From Tethya wilhelma (taxonomy: Eukaryota; Porifera; Demospongiae; Tethyida; Tethyidae): a DNA stretch of 64,000 bases. The translations under genes and the position numbers were made by a program. A model generated the notes under the pieces. It made no database searches. It was given only the letters and a program-made list of their open reading frames with translations, and was not told where the DNA came from. The stretch lies in assembly GCA_964030475.1 (NCBI GenBank), contig CAXIPT010000003.1, positions 3,157,720 through 3,221,719 on the forward strand. The letters run 5' to 3'. How positions within the stretch are numbered: the first letter of the stretch is position 1; every line of letters starts with the position of its first letter. This document shows positions 51,359 through 61,713 of this stretch, in pieces.

Positions 51359-53433
51359 TTAAATTCCAAGGAGCTTTCTAGCTTCAGCCTCTAAATCTTC
51401 ATCCTTTGGAAATGGAGCAGCTGTGGTTCCTTTATCATTTCCTTTGGCCTGCCAATCTTTGAGACTCATTTTACACTCAGTTACCTTCCCAGTAGGTGTG
51501 TAGATACGGTTGTCATGGAGAACTGTCTTCCCTGGTCCATCACATGTTGGGTTGCCATAGTCACCATCAGACTTTTGAACAACAGTGTTGTTATAGAAGT
51601 AGTCCTCATGGCCTTCCAACTGACTGACAATTCTGAAGCCCACACCAGTGTAAGAGTAGATGTTCTTGTAATGGCGGTTGTCATGGCCTCCAAAATCATT
51701 CTTCATGCCTCTTTGAGCATAAGCAAAGAAGTTGTTGTGAGTCTGGTAATAGTTGGAGCCATCATCATTATCAATGGCCAAGGTACTGTGGTAGTTACCG
51801 ATCATAAAGTTGTAGCAGATGTAGTCCCAGTCTTTGTCTGGGGAGGCTGTTCCATTCTTCACTTTGGTCACAAACACCTGTCTGTCCCAGCTGTTGAACG
51901 GACCATGGTCACCTGACTCACGACACGTATTGAAGAGAATGTTTTCTGTCACATTGCTTCCTCCTCCAAATCCATCATTGAAGTTGATTCCAGCTCGGGG
52001 ACCATTGAAGAAGATGTTCCCTTGAATGAGATTTTGACAGGACTTGGCTTGAAAGTAGAAGGAAGACTGTTTCTCCCAAATGCCTAGCTCATGGACAAAG
52101 TTGTAGAGAATGTTTGTGAATCGAGGTTGGTTTCCGTCGGTTCCGTCCCACCCCATTCCTTGCACACTGGCCCCCTTGGTGTACCCCCACAAGGCAATGG
52201 CTGTGTCTCCAATCCAGGAGAATTCGTTCTTCAAGATGGTCACGTTGCGATTGTAACCAGAGACCATGATGGCATTGCCGTCCAGCCTCTCAAAGATGCA
52301 CTGTTCTACGAGTGTGTTTTCAGTTCCTTCAAAGAAGAGTGCTCCCATTCTCTGGAGGCCCCAGTCTCCTCCAGATGGCATGCCATGTGGGTCTAAGTAG
52401 GTGTAGGCAGTGTCTCTGAAGTTCACTCCACGGAAGGTGATGTCTTTTGCTGGCTTCTCCTGACTTGCCTGGAGGTTGATGAGGGTCTTCAGTCGAGTGA
52501 CAACATACAGTGTATCACTGGGTGGTTTAGTACCGTCACTGGCATTGTACCAAAAGTAGAGGATCTTTGATTGTTCGTCAAAAAACCATTCATTTGGTGA
52601 GTCCAGTTCTTCCATGACATTCTCAATGTAGAACTCTGCACCATTGTTATTGCCTCGGGCACCTTGAAATCCTCCCTTACTGAAAGTGAAGGTTCCATTG
52701 CTATAATCGTCCACTTCAAACATCCAGCTGGCCCAGTGTGCAGGTCTCCATGTCTGGATGACAGCTCCTTTAGGAGTCTTGTAGGGCATGTTGGGAAGAG
52801 TCTTGTTATCAGCTATCATTCCAGATGGTACACGATAGGTAAATGCTCCGCCTCCTTCAGTTTTATCTCCACACCAGTAGCCGGCAGGAGGGTCAAAGTT
52901 CTTACATGGTCCACCGACTCCAAGCTGGTACTGTTGAAACATTGCAGCTGTCTTCCTCACAGGTGTGTCTGGGTACACCTCTTTATCGGGCTTTGTAGGA
53001 AGGGTTGGTGGTTGCCATTTGGTTGTCAAGGATGAGCCAAACCCCAGCTCTGGGTCGGCATTAGGATAGCGAGCACGAATGCCTCTCATTGTGTTCACTC
53101 TGAAGCCAGGAACGGAGTCCACTCCTTGAGAAGAGAGGTCTGCCATGTAGATGTTTGAGGGACTCACCTTGTAAGGTTTCCAGTCGGGAGTGATCACTTT
53201 TCCTCCACTAATCCACAAGGATAGGGAAATGAGACACTGCAATTCTGAGCTTCTTCTGCACCATTCAGAGCATCAGCAATCTGCTGGAATTGAAGCTTGG
53301 ACCTGAATGGCTGAATCTTGTGAGCATAGTCCATGGCCATCTGCCTCATTTTACAGTCAAAGGACTTCAAGTCACACAGACAGGACTCCGCCAGAACCAG
53401 AGAAACAAGACACAGCAACTGGAGCTTCCCCAT
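51359..53433 (-). pseudogene. Beta-helix copy 3, N-terminal deletion with frameshift
   Basis: ATG at 53433 opens MGKLQLLCLVSLVLAESCLC and continues to NCSVSFPYP. There about 270 bp present in copy 1 (46577-46848) are missing, and the frame shifts into CGLVEEK and a stop. The rest, from WISGGKVITPDWKPY to LLGI (about 615 codons), is fully open but has no ATG-linked signal peptide. The long intact downstream frame shows the deletion is recent. Confidence 0.9.
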
Positions 53434-53919
53434 CCTATTACTGTATAATTAGAATCACAAAACATGACATCATGTCCATTCTGATCGCAATCTGCGATCT
53501 GCGCAATAGCGCGCACAAATACTTTTGATATCTGAGCGCGTAATTAATTAACCGTTGATGTGTGTCATAACAAAAATAAGCAGTGTAGAAATCAGTGAAA
53601 GAATCGTAAAAAGTAATGACTCAAGGTAAGACTATTGAGACTGCACTTGAAGAATTATACTATGCTTGCATGATAGAAAATGAAGTGTGTATAATAATTA
53701 TTATAAGTTATTCAGTGATAAATAACATTGTCTGCCACATGCAGCTGCATTTCCAATTGGTGAGTTATGCCTACATATAAAAATTATTTTACATTCAGCT
53801 GATCAGGGTAAATTATACTTCACGTGACCACTTTGAATTATGTTCAAGCAAATTTGCATATCAGTCTTCTAGCATAACACAAAATATGAAATTCAACACA
53901 ATAGTAATTTCTTGTGGAT
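53434..53919. other. Intergenic, beta-helix copies 3 and 4
   Basis: About 490 bp, AT-rich, with the promoter of copy 3. No coding signal or repeat recognised. Confidence 0.5.
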
Positions 53920-53941
53920 TTAGATTCCAAGGAGCTTTCTA

Positions 53942-55652
53942 TAGCCTCGTTCCCAGGCTTTCCCCGTTAATTTATTCATTTTGGTTATTTTAGCGGGGGC
54001 CGGTCTAAAAAGAGGAATGGGAAACGAGGAAATGGAAATGGGAAATGAGGAAATGAAGAAATGAGGAAATGAGTTATTACTGCTGTTCAACAGTTGAGCA
54101 AGTTTGCTTCTCACCTCAGTAAACTAAAGAGAACATAAGTTGTACTTACATTGACCATACGCAGTGTATAATATCTATGCATTGACCTAGGCTAGCTAGC
54201 TAGACCTGTCAAGATCTATAGAACTTGACTAATCAGTTGCCATGGGGTGAGATGGGTGGGATGGGGCTGAACAGAAGTCAAGTTGTTGGCATTAGTAATA
54301 CTAAAAATTATGACATTGAGATGATATAGTACCATAGATTATATAGCTCATGCTATAATATCCTTCAGGCATGCACTGAACCCATAGGTTAATTATCTAT
54401 GGTGCAATCACTGCATGTATTGAACAGTTGATCCTGAGCTCAAGCTCACTGAGTCTGAAACAAGATGTAAAGTTTGGACTTAGCCGACTGAAATCTGTGC
54501 TGGTTTCTTGCTGTACCGTAGTACCACTACCTCTGAGGAAGGCAAATATATGTACCTGGAGCTTGAAATCATTGTCAGTATCAATCAGAATGTCTTATAG
54601 CTTGAGTAAAGAATTATTGTCGAGTCTTTCTAATCTGTTTTGATAGTCTCTCAGGCCAGACTAAGTGACATACATTTGTAGCTATCAGTGTGAGACTGGC
54701 AAAGATGCTTGGTATAACAGATAGATGCTTCTTGCGAAGTATCATCATCTCTCATCCATCATGAGGCAAAGTATAGCCAGGCTGAACAGCATGTAAACTA
54801 TTATGCTTTGTATACACTTAGTGTCAGCAGTATTCATTCAGTGACATGAAGAAAGGAGCAAAGTGACAGATCATAGTGTACATGGCCATAGAATCATGAC
54901 TAAATGATTTCCTCATTTCCTTATTTCCTCATTTCCCATTTCCATTTCCTCGTTTCCCATTCCTCTTTTTAGACCAGCCCTTTTAGCGGGGGGAAAGCCT
55001 GGTACCAAACATCACGTGAATGACGAAAGCGGTGCCGCCGCTTTCGTAATGTGACGTTTACATGGAGAAAAACGTCACGTTAGATTAGTGGAAAATTTTT
55101 ACACCCACTCATTTTTTTTCGATCGACTGTACTGGCTGTAAAGAGCGAAGAACATTGGAATACGGCAGTAGTTGGAGCTCAAACTGATGTCACTTTAGGC
55201 ACTCATCTTCCGTGGAACATTTATTAACGTAGAGCTAGGCTGTATAGATCTATCTACCTGACACTGACAGATGAAAGTGGCACGAACAGAAGTGGTTGAC
55301 AACTGAAAGCTTCGAAGAGCACAAACTTTTATTCACTGTACGCAGTCATAGCACCGGTACACCACAACTACAAACAGCCCTTAAAATTGCCATTTCTTGC
55401 TCTCGTCTTCGCTCAGGCTATGACTGTGAGTGTCAGAATACGGTGGCACACCTTTGTTTGTTTAAGAATCACAAATGCGTGGGCAGCATCCGCGCGCCAG
55501 CGCTTTGTGTCAAAACGCGGGAAATATAAATTCCCGCTTGTCCATAATGTGTCATCGCTTTCGTCATTCACGTGATATTTGGTACCAGGCCTTCCCCACG
55601 CAAAAAAAAAAAAAGAAGGGGAAGGCCTGGGGAAGGCCTGGGAACGAGGCTA
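53942..55652. mobile_element. Composite DNA-transposon-like insertion with 24 bp TIRs and 9 bp target duplication
   Basis: Both ends read TAGCCTCGTTCCCAGGC(T/C)TTCCCC inwards (23 of 24 match). The flanking AGCTTTCTA at 53933-53941 is repeated at 55653-55661, a 9 bp target duplication. Inside, a longer inverted repeat with GGTCTAAAAAGAGGAATGGG lies at about 53989-54071 and 54902-54990. A second TIR element is nested at its right end. No transposase ORF was seen, so it is non-autonomous. The 9 bp duplication resembles Mutator-type elements; this assignment is tentative. Confidence 0.85.
55001..55586. mobile_element. Nested TIR element, GGTACCAAA ends
   Basis: The left end GGTACCAAACATCACGTGAA is matched, inverted, by the right end with a single C/T difference, and complementarity extends through TGACGAAAGCG and outward into GCCT (about 35 bp). 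It is 586 bp and sits inside the right part of the larger insertion. Short ORFs only. Confidence 0.75.
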
Positions 55653-57870
55653 AGCTTTCTAGCTTCAGCCTCTAAATCTTCATCCTTTGGAAATGGAGCA
55701 GCTGTGGTTCCTTTATCATTTCCTTTGGCCTGCCAATCTTCAAGGCTCAAGTTGCACTCAGTCACATTCCCAGTGGGTGTGTAGACACGGTTGTCATGGA
55801 GCACTGTCTTTCCTGGCCCGTCACATGTTGGGTTGCCATAGTCACTGTCAGACTTTTGAACGAGAGTATTATTATAGAAGTAGTCCTCATGGCCTTCCGA
55901 AGTATTGGTAATTTTGAAGCCAATACCAGTGTACGAGTAGATGTTGTTGTAATGGTGGTTGTCATGGCCACCAAAATCATTCTTCATGCCTCTATAAGCA
56001 TAAGCAAAGAAGTTGTTGTGAGTCTGGTAATAATTGGAGCCATCGTCATTATCAATGGCTTCTTGGCTGTGGTAGTTACCGATCATAAAGTTATAGCAGA
56101 TGTAGTCCCAGTCTTTGTCTGGGGAGGCTGTTCCATTCTTCACTTTGGTCACAAACACCTGTCTGTCCCAGCTGTTGAACGGACCATGGTCACCTGACTC
56201 ACGACACATGTTGAAGAGAACATTTTCTGTCACATTGCTTCCTCCTCCAAATCCATCATTGAAGTTGATTCCAGCTCGGGGACCATTGAAGAAGATGTTC
56301 CCTCGAATGAGGTTTTGACAGGACTTGGCTTGAAAGTAGAAGGAAGACTGTTTCTCCCAAATGCCTAGCTCATGGACGAAGTTGTAGAGGACATTTGTGA
56401 ATCGAGGTTGGTTTCCGTCTGTTCCGTCCCACCCCATTCCTTGCACACTCGTCCCCTTGGTGTAGCCCCACAAGGCAATGGCTGTGTCTCCAATCCAGGA
56501 GAACTAATTTTTCAGGATGGTCACGTTGCGATTGTAACCAGACACCATGATGGCATTGCCGTCCAGCCTCTCAAAGATGCACTGCTCCACGAGTGTGTTT
56601 TCAGTTCCTTCAAAGAAGAGTGCTCCCATTCTCTGGAGGCCCCAGTCTCCTCCGGATGGCATGCCATGTGGGTCCAAGTAGGTATAGGCAGTGTCTCTGA
56701 AGTTCACTCCACGGAAGGTGATGTCTTTTGCTGGCTTCTCCTGACTTGCCTGGATGTTGATGAGGGTCTTCAGTTGAGTGACAACATACAGTGTATCACT
56801 GGGTGGCTTAGTACCATCACTGGCATTGTACCAGAAGTAGAGGATCTTTGATTGTTCGTCAAAAAACCATTCGTTTGGTGAGTCCAGTTCTTCCATGACA
56901 TTCTCAATGTAGAACTCTGCACCATTGTTATTGCCTCGGGCACCTTGAAATCCTCCCTTACTGAAAGTGAAGGTTCCATTGCTATAATTGTCCACTTCAA
57001 ACATCCAGCTGGCCCAATGTTTTAGTCTCCATGTCTGGATGACAGCTCCTTTAGGAGTCTTGTAGGGCATATTGGGAAGAGTCTTGTTGTCTGTAATCAT
57101 TCCAGATGGTACACGATAGGTATTTGCTCCACCTCCTTGAGTTTTACTTCCACACCAGTAGCCGGCAGGAGGGTCAAAGTTCTTACACGGTCCACCAATT
57201 CCAAGCTGGTACTGTTGAAACATTGCAGCTGTCTTCCTAACAGGTGTGTCTGGGAAGACCTCTTCATCAGGTGCTGTAGGAAGGGTTGGTGGTTGCCATT
57301 TGGCTGTCAAGGATGAGCCAAACCCCAGCTCTGGGTCGGCATTAGGATAGCGAGCACGAATGCCTCTCATTGTGTTCACTCTGAAGCCGGGAACGGAGTC
57401 CACTCCTTGAGAAGAGAGGTCTGCCATGTAGATGTTTGAGGGACTCACCTTGTAAGGTTTCCAGTCGGGAGTGATCACTTTTCCTCCACTAATCCACACC
57501 TCTTCATCGTTGTAGTTCTGGATGGTGAGTCCGCTGTCTTGAGCTCCCAGCTGGATGGTGTCGCTAAGGTAGAAGGTACCTTTGCGTAGGACAATGGTGC
57601 TCTTCTGTCCACTGCTGCGAGCAGTGTCTACAGCTTTAGAGAAGGTCTTGAAAGGAGAAGACATTTCTCCAGAATTGGAGTCACTTCCACTGGTTGCATC
57701 AACATAGAAAGTTTTCTCCGAGTCCTTGGGTACCTCAAAAGATGGGATTATCTTTCCATCCTCTAGTGGATAGGGAAATGAGACACTGCAATTCTGAGCT
57801 TCTTCTGCACCATTCAGAGCATCAGCAATCTGCTGGAATTGAAGCTTGGACCTGAATGGCTGAATCTTGT

Positions 57871-58212
57871 CAGGCGCGTAGCTACGTTGTTTCCTCGTTG
57901 CCCGGAAACCCCCTTCCAGCTTAAAAAAGGGGCGGGGCTCTCAGTTAAAGCTTGTGAAACGCGCGTATCAGAGTCTGTATAAAGCTACTGCAGGATTAGA
58001 ACTCCTGCAAACACTAACTTTTTATCCATCTTAGCGCTTGCATAGCTTTATTTTCAAGCTTTCTGGAAGTTGGAAACGAAGTTTAACGAAGCTAGCGCTA
58101 GCGAAAACGCGCTAATTAGGGGGGCGTGTACACCGGAAGTGGGCGTGGCACCCAAAAATTTTTAGACGCTTCGCGCCGGAAACCCTCTCTAAAAATCCTA
58201 GCTACGCCCCTG
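57871..58212. mobile_element. hAT-like non-autonomous element (342 bp)
   Basis: Read on the minus strand the left end is CAGGGGCGTAGCTAGGA; on the plus strand the other end starts CAGGCGCGTAGCTACG. The TIR is about 15 bp with two mismatches, and CAGGG ends are typical of hAT-type elements. Flanking 8-mers AATCTTGT and CAAGTTGT match at 5 of 8 positions, fitting a decayed 8 bp target duplication. Its interior is GC-rich (GGGGCGGGGC, GCTAGCGCTAGCG) without ORF. Confidence 0.75.
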
Positions 58213-58565
58213 CAAGTTGTGAGCATAGTCCAAGGCCATCTGCCTCATTTTGCAGTCAAAGGACTTCAAGTCACAGAGAGTGGACTCCGCCAGAAGCAGA
58301 GAAACAAGACACAGCAAGAGGAGCTTTGCCATCTTACCTAATTTACAAACTGCCAAAGACAAAATTATAATCATAGCAAGAGCAGATGGGTACTGGTTCA
58401 TTGTGTTTATTTATATTTTAATAAAATATTCATTAGTCACAGTCTTGTTGCTTTTTTATATGCACAAAAATTATAATAATGCGTACGCCTATCGCGCATC
58501 GCACAATTAAAATTATATGCGTATTGTGACCTTTGTCCTTATGCACATTATTTTCACAGGGTAGA

Positions 58566-59722
58566 ATGGCAACCAAGCTACAGCTTTTTTATGACGTTGT
58601 ATCTCCATATTCTTGGATAGCATTTGAGGTCAGCCCTTATATAAATCTCTATGACTATGATCTGACTGTATATTACATCATATATGACAGGTGTTGTGTA
58701 GGTACAGGAGTAGGTGGTCAATTGAGCTTCAGCTGTGTCCCTTCTATCTTGGTGGAGTCATGAAGGGCAGTGGTGAGTGAGTGGTCAGCCTATTACTGTG
58801 CAACTGGTAGCTAGGTACCCTGTCCTACAATGTTCACCTTCAGATAATCGTCCACCCGGCATGAACCCAATGAAGGCAGCATACTTGGCCAAAGACATCG
58901 AAAGACTGGCAGTTTTCTTCCAAATACCTCTGAAGGGACCTAGTGTAGGTTGCTGTGGATGTGATAGTTACTTGAAGTGTTATTGGCTTGTTTGGTGGAG
59001 GTTTTCTTTTTACTAATTTGTGCAGAATGTGCCTGAAGTGATGTTCCAAAAGGGAACGCTAAGTGCGCAACGTTTCTTGACAGCTGTGAAAACAAGTCAT
59101 CCTGAGAAATTGGAATCGTTGTCTCGACAGCTGTGGCTGAGAATATGGTCTAAGGTGCATACCTAGTGATGTGTTGTATGTGGTTACTATGGTGATGATT
59201 GATACATGTACCTTAATGGGTGTGAGTCACATATGTAGAGCTAGTCTGGCATTAAGTGTGTGCTATTACTAGGGTGCATTACATCATTGACAGGATGAAG
59301 ACATCACAACTGATGAGAGCTTCAGAGCAGCTGGGCTGAAGGCTGGACTCGCCGAGGGAGAACTAGACAATCTGATTGGTCAGATCCAAACAGAGGCAAT
59401 AAAAGAGGAACTAAAGAGAACAACCCAAGAAGCTCTGGACCTTGGGGTATGGTCTCATCACCTCTAGTCAGGGATCATGTGATTGTCATGTGATAATTGT
59501 AGGCATTTGGTGCTCCATTCATTGTGGCTCATGTTGGGGGGAAGAAGGAGGTGTTCTTTGGCAGTGACAGGATGGAACTGCTGGGCCATGTTATAGGTAT
59601 TGACATCTTTCAATTTCAATTTCATACACTGCATGTACATGACATTGTATTATGTCATTGTTTTTCTTTGTACAGGTGAGAAATGGGAGGGACCGTTAAC
59701 AGAGTTGAAAGCTAAATATTAA
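58566..59722 (+). CDS. GSTK1: Glutathione S-transferase kappa, copy 1
   Basis: Seven exons, with the ATG at 58566 and the stop at 59720-59722. DsbA-like thioredoxin-fold GST of mitochondria and peroxisomes. The N-terminus MATKLQLFYDVVSPYSWIAFE holds the SPYSW motif with the GSH-activating Ser. Then come CRYRSRWSIELQLCPF, NRPPGMNPMKAAYLAKDI, FLTAVKTSHPEKLESLSRQLW, DEDITTDESFRAAGL and AFGAPFIVAHVGGKKEVFFGSDRMELL. The end is TELKAKY, without the SKL-like peroxisomal signal of the human enzyme. About 220 residues, the usual size. Confidence 0.94.
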
Positions 59723-59945
59723 ACAATTTAAGAATCAGATAATATTATTGTTGTTATATTGTCTACTGTTGCTATGGTTACGTGTTTGCTAAGTTTAACT
59801 TCCAGTATAGTGCATTCCAACGTTGGGAGGGCATGCAACGTCACTAATTGTGAGCATATGGATTAATTGTGATAGTCTGCTATCAGTGTGTGTGTAGGCT
59901 GCATGTTGAGACGATAGGTAGTCAAAGAGAAGTACTTACTGAAAT

Positions 59946-61075
59946 ATGGCGACTAAGATTCAGCTGTACTATGACATCATCTCACCATATTCTTGGATAG
60001 GATTTGAGGTCACTTTAGCACTAGTTTATTGGGTGTTGTTGTTTATTAGTATAATTATTAACAGTTGTTTACTCGATCTATCACAACATGCTCAAAAACG
60101 ATCTCTTTGGGTTCTTCAGGTGCTGTGCAGGTACAGGAGCCGCTGGGCCATTGATCTTCAATTCTGTCCTTTCTTTCTCAATGACATCTGGAAGGGAAGT
60201 GGTAAGAGACAGCCACCATTCATACTACACAGCTAGCCAGTTTTTAGAACTAAATTTTGTACACCTAAGGCAATCGTCCTCCTGGCAGCCTCCCGGCAAA
60301 GGTGGTGTATATAGTGAGAGACCTCCATCGCCTCTCTGACTACTACCAACTGCCCCTCGAGCAGCCAAGTGTAAGGATGAACTTATCTTCTTCAGCCAGG
60401 TCATACAATAATAGTTGATGCTTGTTTCAATGTGTGCAGAATGGAGTGGAAGTGATAAAGAAAGGATCACTGAATGCCCAGCACTTCCTGACAGCTGTCA
60501 AAATGGCCCATCCTGAGAAACTGGAAGACCTCTCTCGAGAACTGTGGCTCAGAGTGTATTCAAAGGTACTAGTGATCTGCAATAGTCTTGATGTGAGGTA
60601 CTACAATATAAGCCTAAGGGCCGGTGCATTACATCATTGACAGGATGAAGACATCACAACTGATGAGAGCTTCAGAGCAGCCGGGCTGAAGGCTGGACTC
60701 CCTGAGGGAGAACTAGACAATCTGATTGGTCAGATCCAAACGGAGGCAATAAAAGAGGAACTAAAGAGAATGACCCAAGAAGCTCTGGACCTTGGGGTAT
60801 GGTCTCATCACCTCTAGTCAGGGATCATGTGATTGTCATGTGATAATCAATGTGCATGTAGGCATTTGGTGCTCCATTCATTGTGGCTCATGTTGGGGGG
60901 AAGAAGGAGGTGTTCTTTGGCAGTGACAGGATGGAACTGCTGGGCCATGTTATAGGTAAGTTTGCAGCTGTCAGAGATAACATTGCCCTAATAATATGTC
61001 TTATCCAATTCACCAACAGGAGAGAAATGGGAGGGGCCACTGACTGAACTCAAGGCAAAGTGTTTGTTGATCTAA
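59946..61075 (+). CDS. GSTK1: Glutathione S-transferase kappa, copy 2, CLLI C-terminus
   Basis: Tandem paralogue of the preceding gene with the same seven-exon layout. It starts MATKIQLYYDIISPYSWIGFE with the catalytic Ser. The middle exons are diverged (NRPPGSLPAKVVYIVRDLH), but exons 5-6 and the intron between them are nearly identical to copy 1, indicating gene conversion. The C-terminus is KAKCLLI, which has the form of a CaaX prenylation box and is not present in copy 1. If prenylated, the protein would be membrane-bound; that is inference. Confidence 0.93.
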
Positions 61076-61211
61076 ACCAAACTCTTTGGCGGAAATGAAC
61101 AAAAAAACTTGACTTTAAAAATTAATGAACTTGTGATAATAATAGGAAATTTGTATGCAAAAAATTAATGATACAATAACTTTATTTTGTGAAACAAGTT
61201 ATGAAAGTAGA

Positions 61212-61582
61212 CTACACATCAATGATGCCCCCTCTCTTTGGTTTGGGAGGGAGGGGGTGGGTGGAGACGCTCCTGGGCAGCTGGGCAAATTCCACCTCGC
61301 TCTCCAGGTCAGTGTTAGTTACTGTTTCTATGGTAACAGAACTGTTAGGTGTTTCCATGACAATGGTAGGCAAAGATGATGTAGTGGTTGGGTAAGGGGG
61401 GAGGGGAGAGGGTGACGATGAAGATGTGGTCATCTGTGGGGGGAGGGGAGAGGGGTCCATTATTGAGTGGTTCTGAAGGGCATAATGTGACTTGTAGTTG
61501 TTGAAAGAGTGGAGCTTCTGTAGGCCCGACACCTGCAATGGGACAAATGGCTGTCACCAGGTCTGGGGAAGAGACTACCAGA

Positions 61583-61619
<37 letters not shown>

Positions 61620-61620
61620 N

Positions 61621-61713
<93 letters not shown>

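Larger units (their letters stand above)
53920..58332 (-). pseudogene. Beta-helix copy 4, two transposon insertions and a nonsense codon
   Basis: ATG at 58332 starts MAKLLLLCLVSLLLAESTLC. A 342 bp element (57871-58212) interrupts the gene after LDYAH. In the body, an AAT-TAG at about 56507-56502 replaces the Asn-Glu codons of copy 1 (NEFSWIGD), giving a stop. Near the end a 1.7 kb element (53942-55652) separates AEARKL from the last codons LLGI and stop at 53920. Apart from these lesions the coding sequence is very close to copy 1. Confidence 0.92.

Noticed and set aside
51515..51916. Open frames of 100-190 codons antisense to the beta-helix copies (for example 51515-51916, 49173-49739, 55796-56197)
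   Set aside because: They recur in every copy as shadows of the conserved coding strand and have no independent features.
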